From: Halisarca cf. caerulea
Taxonomy: Eukaryota; Porifera; Demospongiae; Chondrillida; Halisarcidae
Reading direction: 5' to 3'
Length of the DNA stretch: 64,000 nt
NCBI GenBank assembly: GCA_963170055.1
Contig: CAUJGJ010000064.1
Coordinates: 22,201 to 86,200, forward strand
Both the position numbers and the translations under genes were made by a program. Shown piece after piece: positions 1-7,711 of this stretch. The notes under the pieces were generated by a model. The model saw only the letters and a program-made list of their open reading frames with translations. It was not told where the DNA came from and made no database searches. The first letter of the stretch is position 1. Each line of letters begins with the position of its first letter.

Positions 1-1947
1 AACCCTAACCCTAACCCTAACCCTAACCCTAACCCTAACCCTAACCCTAACCCTAACCCTAACCCTAACCCTAACCCTAACCCTACCCTAACCCTAACCC
101 TAACCCTAACCCTAACCCTAACCCTAACCCTAACCCTAACCCTAACCCTAACCCTAACCCTAACCCTAACCCTAACCCTAACCCTAACCCTAACCCTAAC
201 CCTAACCCTAACCCTAACCCTAACCCTAACCCTAACCCTAACCCTAACCCTAACCCTAACCCTAACCCTAACCCTAACCCTAACCCTAACCCTAACCCTA
301 ACCCTAACCCTAACCCTAACCCTAACCCTAACCCTAACCCTAACCCTAACCCTAACCCTAACCCTAACCCTAACCCTAACCCTAACCCTAACCCTAACCC
401 TAACCCTAACCCTAACCCTAACCCTAACCCTAACCCTAACCCTAACCCTAACCCTAACCCTAACCCTAACCCTAACCCTAACCCTAACCCTAACCCTAAC
501 CCTAACCCTAACCCTAACCCTAACCCTAACCCTACCCTAACCCTAACCCTAACCCTAACCCTAACCCTAACCCTAACCCTAACCCTAACCCTAACCCTAA
601 CCCTAACCCTAACCCTAACCCTAACCCTAACCCTAACCCTAACCCTAACCCTAACCCTAACCCTAACCCTAACCCTAACCCTAACCCTAACCCTAACCCT
701 AACCCTAACCCTAACCCTAACCCTAACCCTAACCCTAACCCTAACCCTAACCCTAACCCTAACCCTAACCCTAACCCTAACCCTAACCCTAACCCTAACC
801 CTAACCCTAACCCTAACCCTAACCCTAACCCTAACCCTAACCCTAACCCTAACCCTAACCCTAACCCTAACCCCTAACCCTAACCCTAACCCTAACCCTA
901 ACCCTAACCCTAACCCTAACCCTAACCCTAACCCTAACCCTAACCCTAACCCTAACCCTAACCCTAACCCTAACCCTAACCCTAACCCTAACCCTAACCC
1001 TAACCCTAACCCTAACCCTACCCTAACCCTAACCCTAACCCTAACCCTAACCCTAACCCTAACCCTAACCCTAACCCTAACCCTAACCCTAACCTAACCC
1101 TAACCCTAACCCTAACCCTAACCCTAACCCTAACCCTAACCCTAACCCTAACCCTAACCCTAACCCTAACCCTAACCCTAACCCTAACCCTAACCCTAAC
1201 CCTAACCCTAACCCTAACCCTAACCCTAACCCTAACCCTAACCCTAACCCTAACCCTAACCCTAACCCTAACCCTAACCCTAACCTAACCCTAACCCTAA
1301 CCCTAACCCTAACCCTAACCCTAACCCTAACCCTAACCCTAACCCTAACCCTAACCCTAACCTAACCCTAACCCTAACCCTAACCCTAACCCTAACCCTA
1401 ACCCTAACCCTAACCCTAACCCTAACCCTAACCCTAACCCTAACCCTAACCCTAACCCTAACCCTAACCCTAACCCTAACCCTAACCCTAACCCTAACCC
1501 TAACCCTAACCCTAACCCTAACCCTAACCCTAACCCTAACCCTAACCCTAACCCTAACCCTAACCCTAACCCTAACCCTAACCCTAACCCTAACCCTAAC
1601 CCTAACCCTAACCCTAACCCTAACCCTAACCCTAACCCTAACCCTAACCCTAACCCTAACCCTAACCCTAACCCTAACCCTAACCCTAACCCTAACCCTA
1701 ACCCTAACCCTAACCCTAACCCTAACCCTAACCCTAACCCTAACCCTAACCCTAACCCTAACCCTAACCCTAACCCTAACCCTAACCCTAACCCTAACCC
1801 TAACCCTAACCCTAACCCTAACCCTAACCCTAACCTAACCCTAACCCTAACCCTAACCCTAACCCTAACCCTAACCCTAACCCTAACCCTAACCCTAACC
1901 TAACCCTAACCCTAACCCTAACCCTAACCCTAACCCTAACCCTAACC

Positions 1948-1988
<41 letters not shown>

Positions 1989-2479
1989 CCCTAACCCTAA
2001 CCCTAACCCTAACCCTAACCCTAACCCTAACCCTAACCCTAACCCTAACCCTAACCCTAACCCTAACCCTAACCCTAACCCTAACCCTAACCCTAACCCT
2101 AACCCTAACCCTAACCCTAACCCTAACCCTAACCCTAACCCTAACCCTAACCCTAACCTAACCCTAACCCTAACCCTAACCCTAACCCTAACCCTAACCC
2201 TAACCCTAACCCTAACCCTAACCCTAACCCTAACCCTAACCCTAACCCTAACCCTAACCCTAACCCTAACCCTAACCCTAACCCTAACCCTAACCCTAAC
2301 CCTAACCCTAACCCTAACCCTAACCCTAACCCTAACCTAACCCTAACCCTAACCCTAACCCTAACCCTAACCCTAACCCTAACCCTAACCCTAACCCTAA
2401 CCCTAACCCTAACCCTAACCCTAACCCTAACCCTAACCCTAACCCTAACCCTAACCCTAACCCTAACCCTAACCCTAAC

Positions 2480-2516
<37 letters not shown>

Positions 2517-2524
2517 CCCTAACC

Positions 2525-2590
<66 letters not shown>

Positions 2591-3048
2591 CCCTAACCCT
2601 AACCCTAACCCTAACCCTAACCCTAACCCTAACCCTAACCCTAACCCTAACCCTAACCCTAACCCTAACCCTAACCCTAACCCTAACCCTAACCCTAACC
2701 CTAACCCTAACCCTAACCCTAACCCTAACCCTAACCCTAACCCTAACCCTAACCCTAACCCTAACCCTAACCCTAACCCTAACCCTAACCCTAACCCTAA
2801 CCCTAACCCTAACCCTAACCCTAACCCTAACCCTAACCCTAACCCTAACCCTAACCCTAACCCTAACCCTAACCCTAACCCTAACCCTAACCCTAACCCT
2901 AACCCTAACCCTAACCCTAACCCTAACCCTAACCCTAACCCTAACCCTAACCCTAACCCTAACCCTAACCCTAACCCTAACCCTAACCCTAACCCTAACC
3001 CTAACCCTAACCCTAACCCTAACCCTAACCCTAACCCTAACCCTAACC

Positions 3049-3089
<41 letters not shown>

Positions 3090-3417
3090 CCCTAACCCTA
3101 ACCCTAACCCCTAACCCTAACCCTAACCCTAACCCTAACCCTAACCCTAACCCTAACCCTAACCCTAACCCTAACCCTAACCCTAACCCTAACCCTAACC
3201 CTAACCCTAACCCTAACCCCTAACCCTAACCCTAACCCTAACCCTAACCCTAACCCTAACCCTAACCCTAACCCTAACCCTAACCCTAACCCTAACCCTA
3301 ACCCTAACCCTAACCCTAACCCTAACCCTAACCCTAACCCTAACCCCTAACCCCTAACCCTAACCCTAACCCTAACCCTAACCCTAACCCTAACCCTAAC
3401 CCTAACCCTAACCCTAA
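1..3417. repeat. Terminal telomeric repeat array (CCCTAA)n
   Basis: The sequence is an almost pure CCCTAA array on the plus strand, so the G-rich TTAGGG strand runs 3'-ward to the left. This is the orientation of a left chromosome end. Off-register units are visible: short CCCTA units near 81-85, 529-534 and 1017-1021; CCTAA units near 1093, 1285, 1361, 1833, 1899, 2156 and 2335; CCCTAAA units near 1964, 2497, 2543, 2569 and 3066; CCCCTAA units near 871, 2479, 3108, 3217, 3344 and 3351. The first 1000 bases have only about three, while the last 420 have about five. Older, point-mutated repeats on the inner side and telomerase-refreshed repeats at the tip would give this gradient, although long-read indel errors could contribute. 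The array ends at 3417, where unique sequence begins. Confidence 0.98.
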
Positions 3418-4172
3418 TTATAGGAAAAAAAGATCTTAGATTCTTACAAAAAGTCCAAAAATAACCTTAAAAAAGTGACCTTTAAAATGACCTTTGACCT
3501 TCAATAATAAAAATAAACCCTATATTATATGACAGACCTTTGACATGCCTATTGACCTTAGTAAAGCATAGTACATTGATTTAAATGACCTTTCCATTAT
3601 TAGACCTTAACTCTAAAATACTTAAGTATTATCTAATTTTTTTTTGAAAATAAAAACATACATTTCGCATGTTCAGTGCATGCCAAACGTGGTCGTAACA
3701 TGCATTTTTAAGTCGCACCTTGTAATCTTGCATTATCCGAAGATAACCGTTTTATATACCATTACGTATTAAAATTAAACTTCCGTTACTCCGCCCATAA
3801 CTAACATGTTAGGCTCAAAACAAGCATGTCGCATTATCTTCGCATGGTCTATCATATCCATATGTCGGAATTGCATAATTGCTATATTAATTAGCAGTGG
3901 TCCAGTTATAGTGGGGATTTCCGGATCTCCGGCTAATTAAATATTATCACCATAATATATATACGAAAAGATTCCTTATACGGAAATAATTAACATACAA
4001 TTATCAAAAATCGGAAATTAATACATTTTTTTTCGTTTTTCAACTTCGATCGCCATTTTCTACCGGAAATAGCTAAATTGGTTAGGTTGTCTTAGGTTCT
4101 ATGTACCGGATATGTTTAGAGCTTCCGTTTGATACCCATATTGACCCTAAAAGCCGTCGGGAAGCACTATGT
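3418..4172 (+). repeat. Subtelomeric 755-bp block, copy 1 (next to the telomere)
   Basis: This is AT-rich sequence that starts directly at the telomere junction (TTATAGGAAAAAAAG) and ends at GAAGCACTATGT before the next telomeric tract. It has no open frame worth calling. It contains a dense cluster of TGACCT hexamers at 3476-3591 and a GGGGATTTCC string at 3913-3922. The whole block recurs at 4376-5130 at a constant offset of 958 bp with no indels. The only difference I found is A at 3884 against G at 4842. I see no recognisable gene, tRNA or transposon end in it. Confidence 0.95.
3488..3500 (+). promoter_or_regulatory. DR1-type nuclear-receptor motif (copy 1)
   Basis: The plus strand reads TGACCT-T-TGACCT, the reverse complement of AGGTCA-A-AGGTCA, which is the direct-repeat-1 element bound by RXR, HNF4 or COUP-TF type nuclear receptors in animals. 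Further TGACCT hexamers stand at 3476, 3553 and 3586, with near matches (AGACCTT, TGACAT) between them. The motif match is visible in the sequence. That any protein binds it is inference. Confidence 0.35.
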
Positions 4173-4375
4173 AACCCTAACCCTAACCCTAACCCTAACC
4201 CTAACCCTAACCCTAACCCTAACCCTAACCCTAACCCTAACCCTAACCCCTAACCCTAACCCTAACCCTAACCCTAACCCTAACCCTAACCCTAACCCTA
4301 ACCCCTAACCCCTAACCCTAACCCTAACCCTAACCCTAACCCTAACCCTAACACTAACCCTAACCCTAACCCTAA
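4173..4375. repeat. Interstitial telomeric tract 1 (203 bp)
   Basis: These are CCCTAA repeats lying between the two 755-bp blocks. The first ~74 bp are canonical. The inner part carries CCCC variants at 4247, 4302 and 4309 and one substitution (ACACTAA) near 4351. The paired CCCC variants at 4302/4309 lie exactly 958 bp from the paired variants at 3344/3351 in the terminal telomere. The duplicated unit therefore includes at least the last ~74 bp of telomere. The isolated CCCC at 4247 is 55 bp from its pair, against 127 bp in the terminal array, a difference of exactly 12 hexamers. That is consistent with contraction or expansion after duplication. Confidence 0.97.
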
Positions 4376-5130
4376 TTATAGGAAAAAAAGATCTTAGATT
4401 CTTACAAAAAGTCCAAAAATAACCTTAAAAAAGTGACCTTTAAAATGACCTTTGACCTTCAATAATAAAAATAAACCCTATATTATATGACAGACCTTTG
4501 ACATGCCTATTGACCTTAGTAAAGCATAGTACATTGATTTAAATGACCTTTCCATTATTAGACCTTAACTCTAAAATACTTAAGTATTATCTAATTTTTT
4601 TTTGAAAATAAAAACATACATTTCGCATGTTCAGTGCATGCCAAACGTGGTCGTAACATGCATTTTTAAGTCGCACCTTGTAATCTTGCATTATCCGAAG
4701 ATAACCGTTTTATATACCATTACGTATTAAAATTAAACTTCCGTTACTCCGCCCATAACTAACATGTTAGGCTCAAAACAAGCATGTCGCATTATCTTCG
4801 CATGGTCTATCATATCCATATGTCGGAATTGCATAATTGCTGTATTAATTAGCAGTGGTCCAGTTATAGTGGGGATTTCCGGATCTCCGGCTAATTAAAT
4901 ATTATCACCATAATATATATACGAAAAGATTCCTTATACGGAAATAATTAACATACAATTATCAAAAATCGGAAATTAATACATTTTTTTTCGTTTTTCA
5001 ACTTCGATCGCCATTTTCTACCGGAAATAGCTAAATTGGTTAGGTTGTCTTAGGTTCTATGTACCGGATATGTTTAGAGCTTCCGTTTGATACCCATATT
5101 GACCCTAAAAGCCGTCGGGAAGCACTATGT
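4376..5130 (+). repeat. Subtelomeric 755-bp block, copy 2
   Basis: This is the second direct copy of the block at 3418-4172, of equal length (755 bp). Homopolymer runs (T9 and T8) are conserved and there is one substitution, G at 4842. Both edges match copy 1 exactly: telomeric repeats, then TTATAGG at the left, and GCACTATGT followed by CCCTAA repeats at the right. Near-identity indicates a recent duplication or ongoing gene conversion. Open frames overlapping its right end run into the telomeric repeats and are artefacts of hexamer periodicity. Confidence 0.95.
4446..4458 (+). promoter_or_regulatory. DR1-type nuclear-receptor motif (copy 2)
   Basis: This is the TGACCT-T-TGACCT string of the second 755-bp block, 958 bp from the first and unchanged. 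Neighbouring TGACCT hexamers are also preserved at 4434, 4511 and 4544. A binding role is inferred from the motif only. Confidence 0.35.
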
Positions 5131-5238
5131 AACCCTAACCCTAACCCTAACCCTAACCCTAACCCTAACCCTAACCCTAACCCTAACCCTAACCCTAACC
5201 CTAACCCTAACCCTAACCCTAACCCTAACCCTAACCCT
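5131..5238. repeat. Interstitial telomeric tract 2 (18 perfect units)
   Basis: The tract is 108 bp, exactly 18 uninterrupted canonical CCCTAA hexamers, immediately after copy 2 of the 755-bp block. Unlike tract 1 it has no variant unit. It ends at the palindrome AACCCTAGGGTT (5233-5244), where the strand carrying the G-rich repeat switches. Confidence 0.97.
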
Positions 5239-5388
5239 AGGGTTACCGTTAGGGTTACCGTTAGGGTTACCGTTAGGGTTACCGTTAGGGTTACCGTTAG
5301 GGTTACCGTTAGGGTTACCGTTAGGGTTACCGTTAGGGTTACCGTTAGGGTTACCGTTAGGGTTATCGTTAGGGTTACCGTTAGGGAA
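5239..5388 (+). repeat. 12-bp telomere-like array (TTAGGGTTACCG)n, inverted relative to the telomere
   Basis: Twelve full units of AGGGTTACCGTT occupy 5239-5382, followed by a partial unit to about 5388. Each unit pairs one canonical TTAGGG with one variant TTACCG, and the G-rich strand is now the plus strand. One unit (5359-5370) has TTATCG instead. Regular alternation shows that a dimer, not the hexamer, was amplified. The open frames in both strands here come from the period being a multiple of three. Confidence 0.95.
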
Positions 5389-5687
5389 CGTGTGGTGGCG
5401 TGGAAAATTGAAATATTCACCACAGGAAGTGTTCCCTTTGATGTAAGACAGCGTGTGGAGATGTTGGAAGTTAAAATTTTCACGAGAAGTTTATCCGTTG
5501 ATGCAGGAGTCCATGTGCAGGCGTGTGAAATTGAAATTTTCATGCCAAGAAGTAATCCCTTTGATGTGAGAAGCCATCTTGAAGCGTGATAAATTATTTT
5601 TACAACAGGAAGTGTTCCTTTTCGTGCAGGAAGCCATGTAATTTCATGGGAAATGGCAATTTTCATCTCATGATGTGTTCCCTTTAA
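5389..5687 (+). repeat. Degenerate ~63-bp minisatellite, left part
   Basis: Five diverged tandem units start near 5389, 5452, 5512, 5575 and 5635, with lengths 63, 60, 63 and 60 bp and a truncated last unit. Each follows the order CATGTGGAGGCGTGG, AAATTGAAATTTTCA, CACAGGAAGTGTTCCCTTTG, ATGTGAGAAGC. The last unit is interrupted at TTAA (5684-5687) by the transposon and continues at 6695. Divergence between units is high, so this array is older than the flanking telomeric duplications. Confidence 0.88.
5684..5687. other. Target-site duplication TTAA, left
   Basis: TTAA lies immediately outside the left terminal repeat. It is the fixed piggyBac target and matches the TTAA at 6695-6698. Confidence 0.85.
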
Positions 5688-5703
5688 CCGTTAAACATTC
5701 CAA
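5688..5703 (+). repeat. Left terminal inverted repeat of the piggyBac-like element
   Basis: The sequence is CCGTTAAACATTCCAA, complementary to 6679-6694 except for G against C at position 3. Its inner part overlaps the start of the 19-bp subterminal repeat. Confidence 0.88.
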
Positions 5704-5716
5704 AGCCACTTAAGTG
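5698..5716 (+). repeat. Left subterminal inverted repeat (19 bp)
   Basis: The sequence is TTCCAAAGCCACTTAAGTG. It pairs with the right copy at 6633-6651 at 17 of 19 positions and contains the perfect palindrome CACTTAAGTG. In known piggyBac elements such inner repeats are bound by the transposase. Confidence 0.75.
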
Positions 5717-6035
5717 TTTCGCGCACATAAACTGCAAAAGTTCCAATTTTCTTCGTTGATTTTTTATATGTAAAGTTTAGGCCTAGTTTCTACTATTGAT
5801 TGGCACATTTTCTTATAGTTTGGTAGTAATGCGTTCTGTACTATAGCTGAAACATTCTATGTACAGATTACTGTTATACAAGTTATTCCTATGCATATAC
5901 GTGTTATTTTACTTAGAATATGCAGTTATGCGAAGTTATAGTCTAGTATACGGATTGTTCTTTACGGCAAAGTATGGAGAAGGGCAGTGATGCGCCGTAT
6001 TGTGGAGATTACCTCCTTGCAGGTAAAGGATATTC

Positions 6036-6318
6036 TCACACGCTTGTTCTTTGAGCTTCAGACAAGACATACCATCGTTTTGGAAGCTTTACAGGGGGAT
6101 TTGACGTTCGTAGAATCGTCCTGATGGTGGGGCCATCCGAGGAAATTTGTCCTTTGCGTTTCTTGCATTTGTACTGGGACATAATCTCCTTTGCCAGCTT
6201 CAGTGTGCTCTTTCAATGTCGTCTTGAAGCACTGAAGAGATTTACGCGTCAAAGTATGCAAGTTGATTAGACAGTCGACTAGGAAGTAGAAGAGACGCAT
6301 TCACCAATGCCTTGACTT
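6036..6318 (-). pseudogene. Decayed C-terminal fragment of a piggyBac transposase
   Basis: Read on the minus strand from 6318, the frame gives KSRHW*MRLFYFLVDC, which resembles the end of the piggyBac catalytic domain, where a Trp-rich segment precedes an F-x-L-x-D helix. A TGA at 6301-6303 sits where a second Trp would be expected, so the ATG at 6298-6300 is an internal Met and not a start. Near 6209 similarity shifts to another frame (STLKLAKEIMSQY), which continues to NPPVKLPKRWYVLSEAQ and stops at 6036-6038. LAKE and PVKLPKR-type strings are typical just before the C-terminal cysteine-rich zinc-binding domain. A further frame shift (to about 5950) may hold traces of that domain. The DDE catalytic core and N-terminus are not recognisable. 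Family assignment comes from motif memory plus the flanking piggyBac ends. Confidence 0.72.
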
Positions 6319-6632
6319 TTAGCTGCAACTTTTCGTTTTTGTTTCTGTCAATGTATTTTCAGTGTTAAATGTTTAGCTGCGTTGAATTTTGTAACGAAAT
6401 GTTTACCAGCCGATTGATAACGTATGTATAAACGAGTTTACAAATTTAGGTACGTAGTACTTACAGGTTTGGAGGCCAATACGAAGTTTTGCGTAGAAAA
6501 TGGAACACCAAGACTTGTAGGAAGATCTCACTAGCTACAAACTACATTCGGGACAAGCTAGAAGTTTCCTACAAGTCAACAGAACAGCAGAAAACCGTTG
6601 GCAAAAATAACCTATTTTCACACCGCAAAAGC

Positions 6633-6651
6633 CACTCAAGTGTCTTTGGAA
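6633..6651 (-). repeat. Right subterminal inverted repeat (19 bp)
   Basis: The reverse complement reads TTCCAAAGACACTTGAGTG, 17 of 19 identical to the left copy. It lies 27 bp inside the right terminal repeat, whereas the left copy overlaps its terminal repeat. This asymmetry resembles the 3-bp versus 31-bp spacing known from the original piggyBac element. Confidence 0.75.
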
Positions 6652-6678
6652 CGTTCGCGCAAAATTTCAAAATGGGAA

Positions 6679-6694
6679 TTGGAATGTTTAAGGG
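6679..6694 (-). repeat. Right terminal inverted repeat of the piggyBac-like element
   Basis: The plus strand reads TTGGAATGTTTAAGGG and its reverse complement is CCCTTAAACATTCCAA. The left copy differs at one position. TTAA follows directly at 6695. Confidence 0.88.
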
Positions 6695-6698
6695 TTAA
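6695..6698. other. Target-site duplication TTAA, right
   Basis: This is the second TTAA copy, outside the right terminal repeat. The host minisatellite unit continues directly after it (TGGGGGAAGCC). Confidence 0.85.
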
Positions 6699-7711
6699 TG
6701 GGGGAAGCCTGAAATCTGGAAACTGTTTAGTTTGAAATTTAAATTTTCATTAGAGATCGTTTTTTTTATGCGGGTCCCTATGTGTTGTTGTGGGAAATGG
6801 AAATTTTCATGGTTAGGGTAGTTTTCCTTTTGATCCTGAGAGTTATGTGGAGGCGAGGGAAATTGAATTTTCACCCCAAGAAGTTTTCCCTTTAATGTTA
6901 TTTTCTAATTTTCGGTAAAATTTTCAATTTTCACAACAGGAAGTGTTCCCTTTGATGTGAGAAGCCATGTGGAGTTTTGAGTTATTTAAAATTTTCAACA
7001 CAGGAAGTGTTCCCTTTGATGCATTCAACCATGTGGAGTCGTGGGAAAATGTTATTTATTCCACGGGAAGTTTTCCCTTTGACGCTGAAAGCCATGTTTG
7101 GCGTTTGAAATAGAAACTTAACCACAGGAAGGATTCATTTTTAAAGTCATATAGTTGTACCGGTTTAGCAATGAGCTGTACTGGTATGGCAACGATCTGT
7201 ACTGGTATGGCAATGAGCTGTACTGGTATGGCAATGCGCTGTACCGGTATTGCAATGCGCTGTACCGGTATAGCAATCAGCTGTACCAGTATAGTAATGA
7301 GCTGTACTTGTATGGTAACGAGCTGTACTTTGAAATAGAAATTTTCACTACAGGAACTGTTCCTTTTGATGCGGGAAGCCATCTGGAGGCGTGGTAAATT
7401 GAAATTTTCATTTAAGGAAGTGTTCCCTTTGAAGCGGGAAGCCATCTAGAGTCGTGGAAATTTGAAATTTTAAACAAGGAAGTGTTCTCTTTGATGTGGT
7501 AAGCCATGTGGAGTAATGGGAAAATCAAATTTTCACCAAGGAAGTGTTCCATTTGATGTGGGGAGCAATCTGGTGGCGTGGGAAATTAAAATTTTCACCT
7601 CAGACAGTGTTCCCTTTCATGCAGGAAACTATGTGGTGGAGTGGGAAATTGAAAATTGACAACAGGAAGATTTCTTTTGGTTGCGGGAAAAATTCTCCAG
7701 TCGTCGGAAAT
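6699..7711 (+). repeat. Degenerate ~63-bp minisatellite, right part
   Basis: This continues the array at 5389-5687. Recognisable units begin near 6777, 6842, 6966, 7029, 7092, 7378, 7441, 7503, 7565 and 7628, most of them 62-63 bp long. The shared signature is CCATGTGGAGGCGTGGGAAA, then ATTTTCAC, then AGGAAGTGTTCCCTTTGATG. A 21-bp minisatellite interrupts one unit at 7156-7323. The last unit decays around 7700 into TCGGAAATTGTCC and passes into the first satellite monomer without an obvious insertion boundary. I see no gene here. The open frames at 7056-7445 and 7544-7812 follow repeat periodicity. Confidence 0.87.
7156..7323 (+). repeat. Nested 21-bp minisatellite, eight units
   Basis: Eight 21-bp units begin at 7156, 7177, 7198, 7219, 7240, 7261, 7282 and 7303. 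Each starts with TGTAC and follows the pattern TGTACTGGTATGGCAATGAG plus one base. A partial ninth unit begins at 7324. The array sits inside one unit of the 63-bp minisatellite, since GAAATAGAAA-type sequence lies on both sides. Because 21 is a multiple of three, a frame stays open on both strands and would encode a seven-residue repeat (LYWYGNE on plus). The plus frame begins at TTG with no ATG, so I regard it as non-coding. Confidence 0.9.

Larger units (their letters stand above)
5688..6694 (-). mobile_element. piggyBac-like transposon remnant, 1007 bp, with TTAA target duplication
   Basis: The element is bounded by TTAA on both sides (5684-5687 and 6695-6698) and by 16-bp terminal inverted repeats that match at 15 of 16 positions. 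A second, 19-bp inverted repeat lies overlapping the left terminus (5698-5716) but 27 bp inside the right terminus (6633-6651), matching at 17 of 19. TTAA targets, ends starting CC(C/G) and asymmetrically spaced inner repeats are hallmarks of the piggyBac superfamily. Removing the element and one TTAA restores a minisatellite unit: GTGTTCCCTTTAATG joins GGGGAAGCC, matching sister units that read TTTGATG and CGGGAAGCC. The element is short for an autonomous piggyBac copy and its transposase is broken, so it is a non-autonomous, internally deleted or decayed copy. Confidence 0.88.

Noticed and set aside
3913..3922. GGGGATTTCC, a match to the NF-kappaB site, in the 755-bp block (also 4871-4880)
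   Set aside because: It is a single short match per block with no clustering or context, so chance is a sufficient explanation.
5131..5388. Ancient end-to-end chromosome fusion
   Set aside because: A fusion of two ends gives G-rich then C-rich repeats on one strand. Here the order is C-rich then G-rich, so this is not a simple head-to-head fusion point.
5040..5666. A 208-codon minus-strand frame and two plus-strand frames (5059-5589, 5087-5446) across the telomeric and 12-bp repeats
   Set aside because: The hexamer and 12-bp periods are multiples of three, so any stop-free unit stays open. The predicted peptides are simple dipeptide runs and the frames overlap on both strands.
6512..6577. 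12-bp inverted repeat (GACTTGTAGGAA and TTCCTACAAGTC) inside the transposon, a possible separate small element
   Set aside because: It has no target duplication of its own and lies within the piggyBac-like copy, so it is more likely a local structure or chance.
6489..6698. A 69-codon plus-strand frame within the transposon
   Set aside because: It starts at TTG, runs through the right terminal repeat of the element to its TTAA, and resembles no protein I recognise.
6812..6822. A single TTAGGG-like string (GGTTAGGGTAG) in the 63-bp minisatellite, as a telomeric relic
   Set aside because: It is only one hexamer in a degenerate unit, with no tandem neighbours.
7056..7445. A 129-codon minus-strand frame and an 80-codon plus-strand frame with a heptapeptide repeat
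   Set aside because: They arise from the 21-bp minisatellite, which keeps frames open on both strands. The plus frame starts at TTG and there is no supporting ATG or conserved domain.
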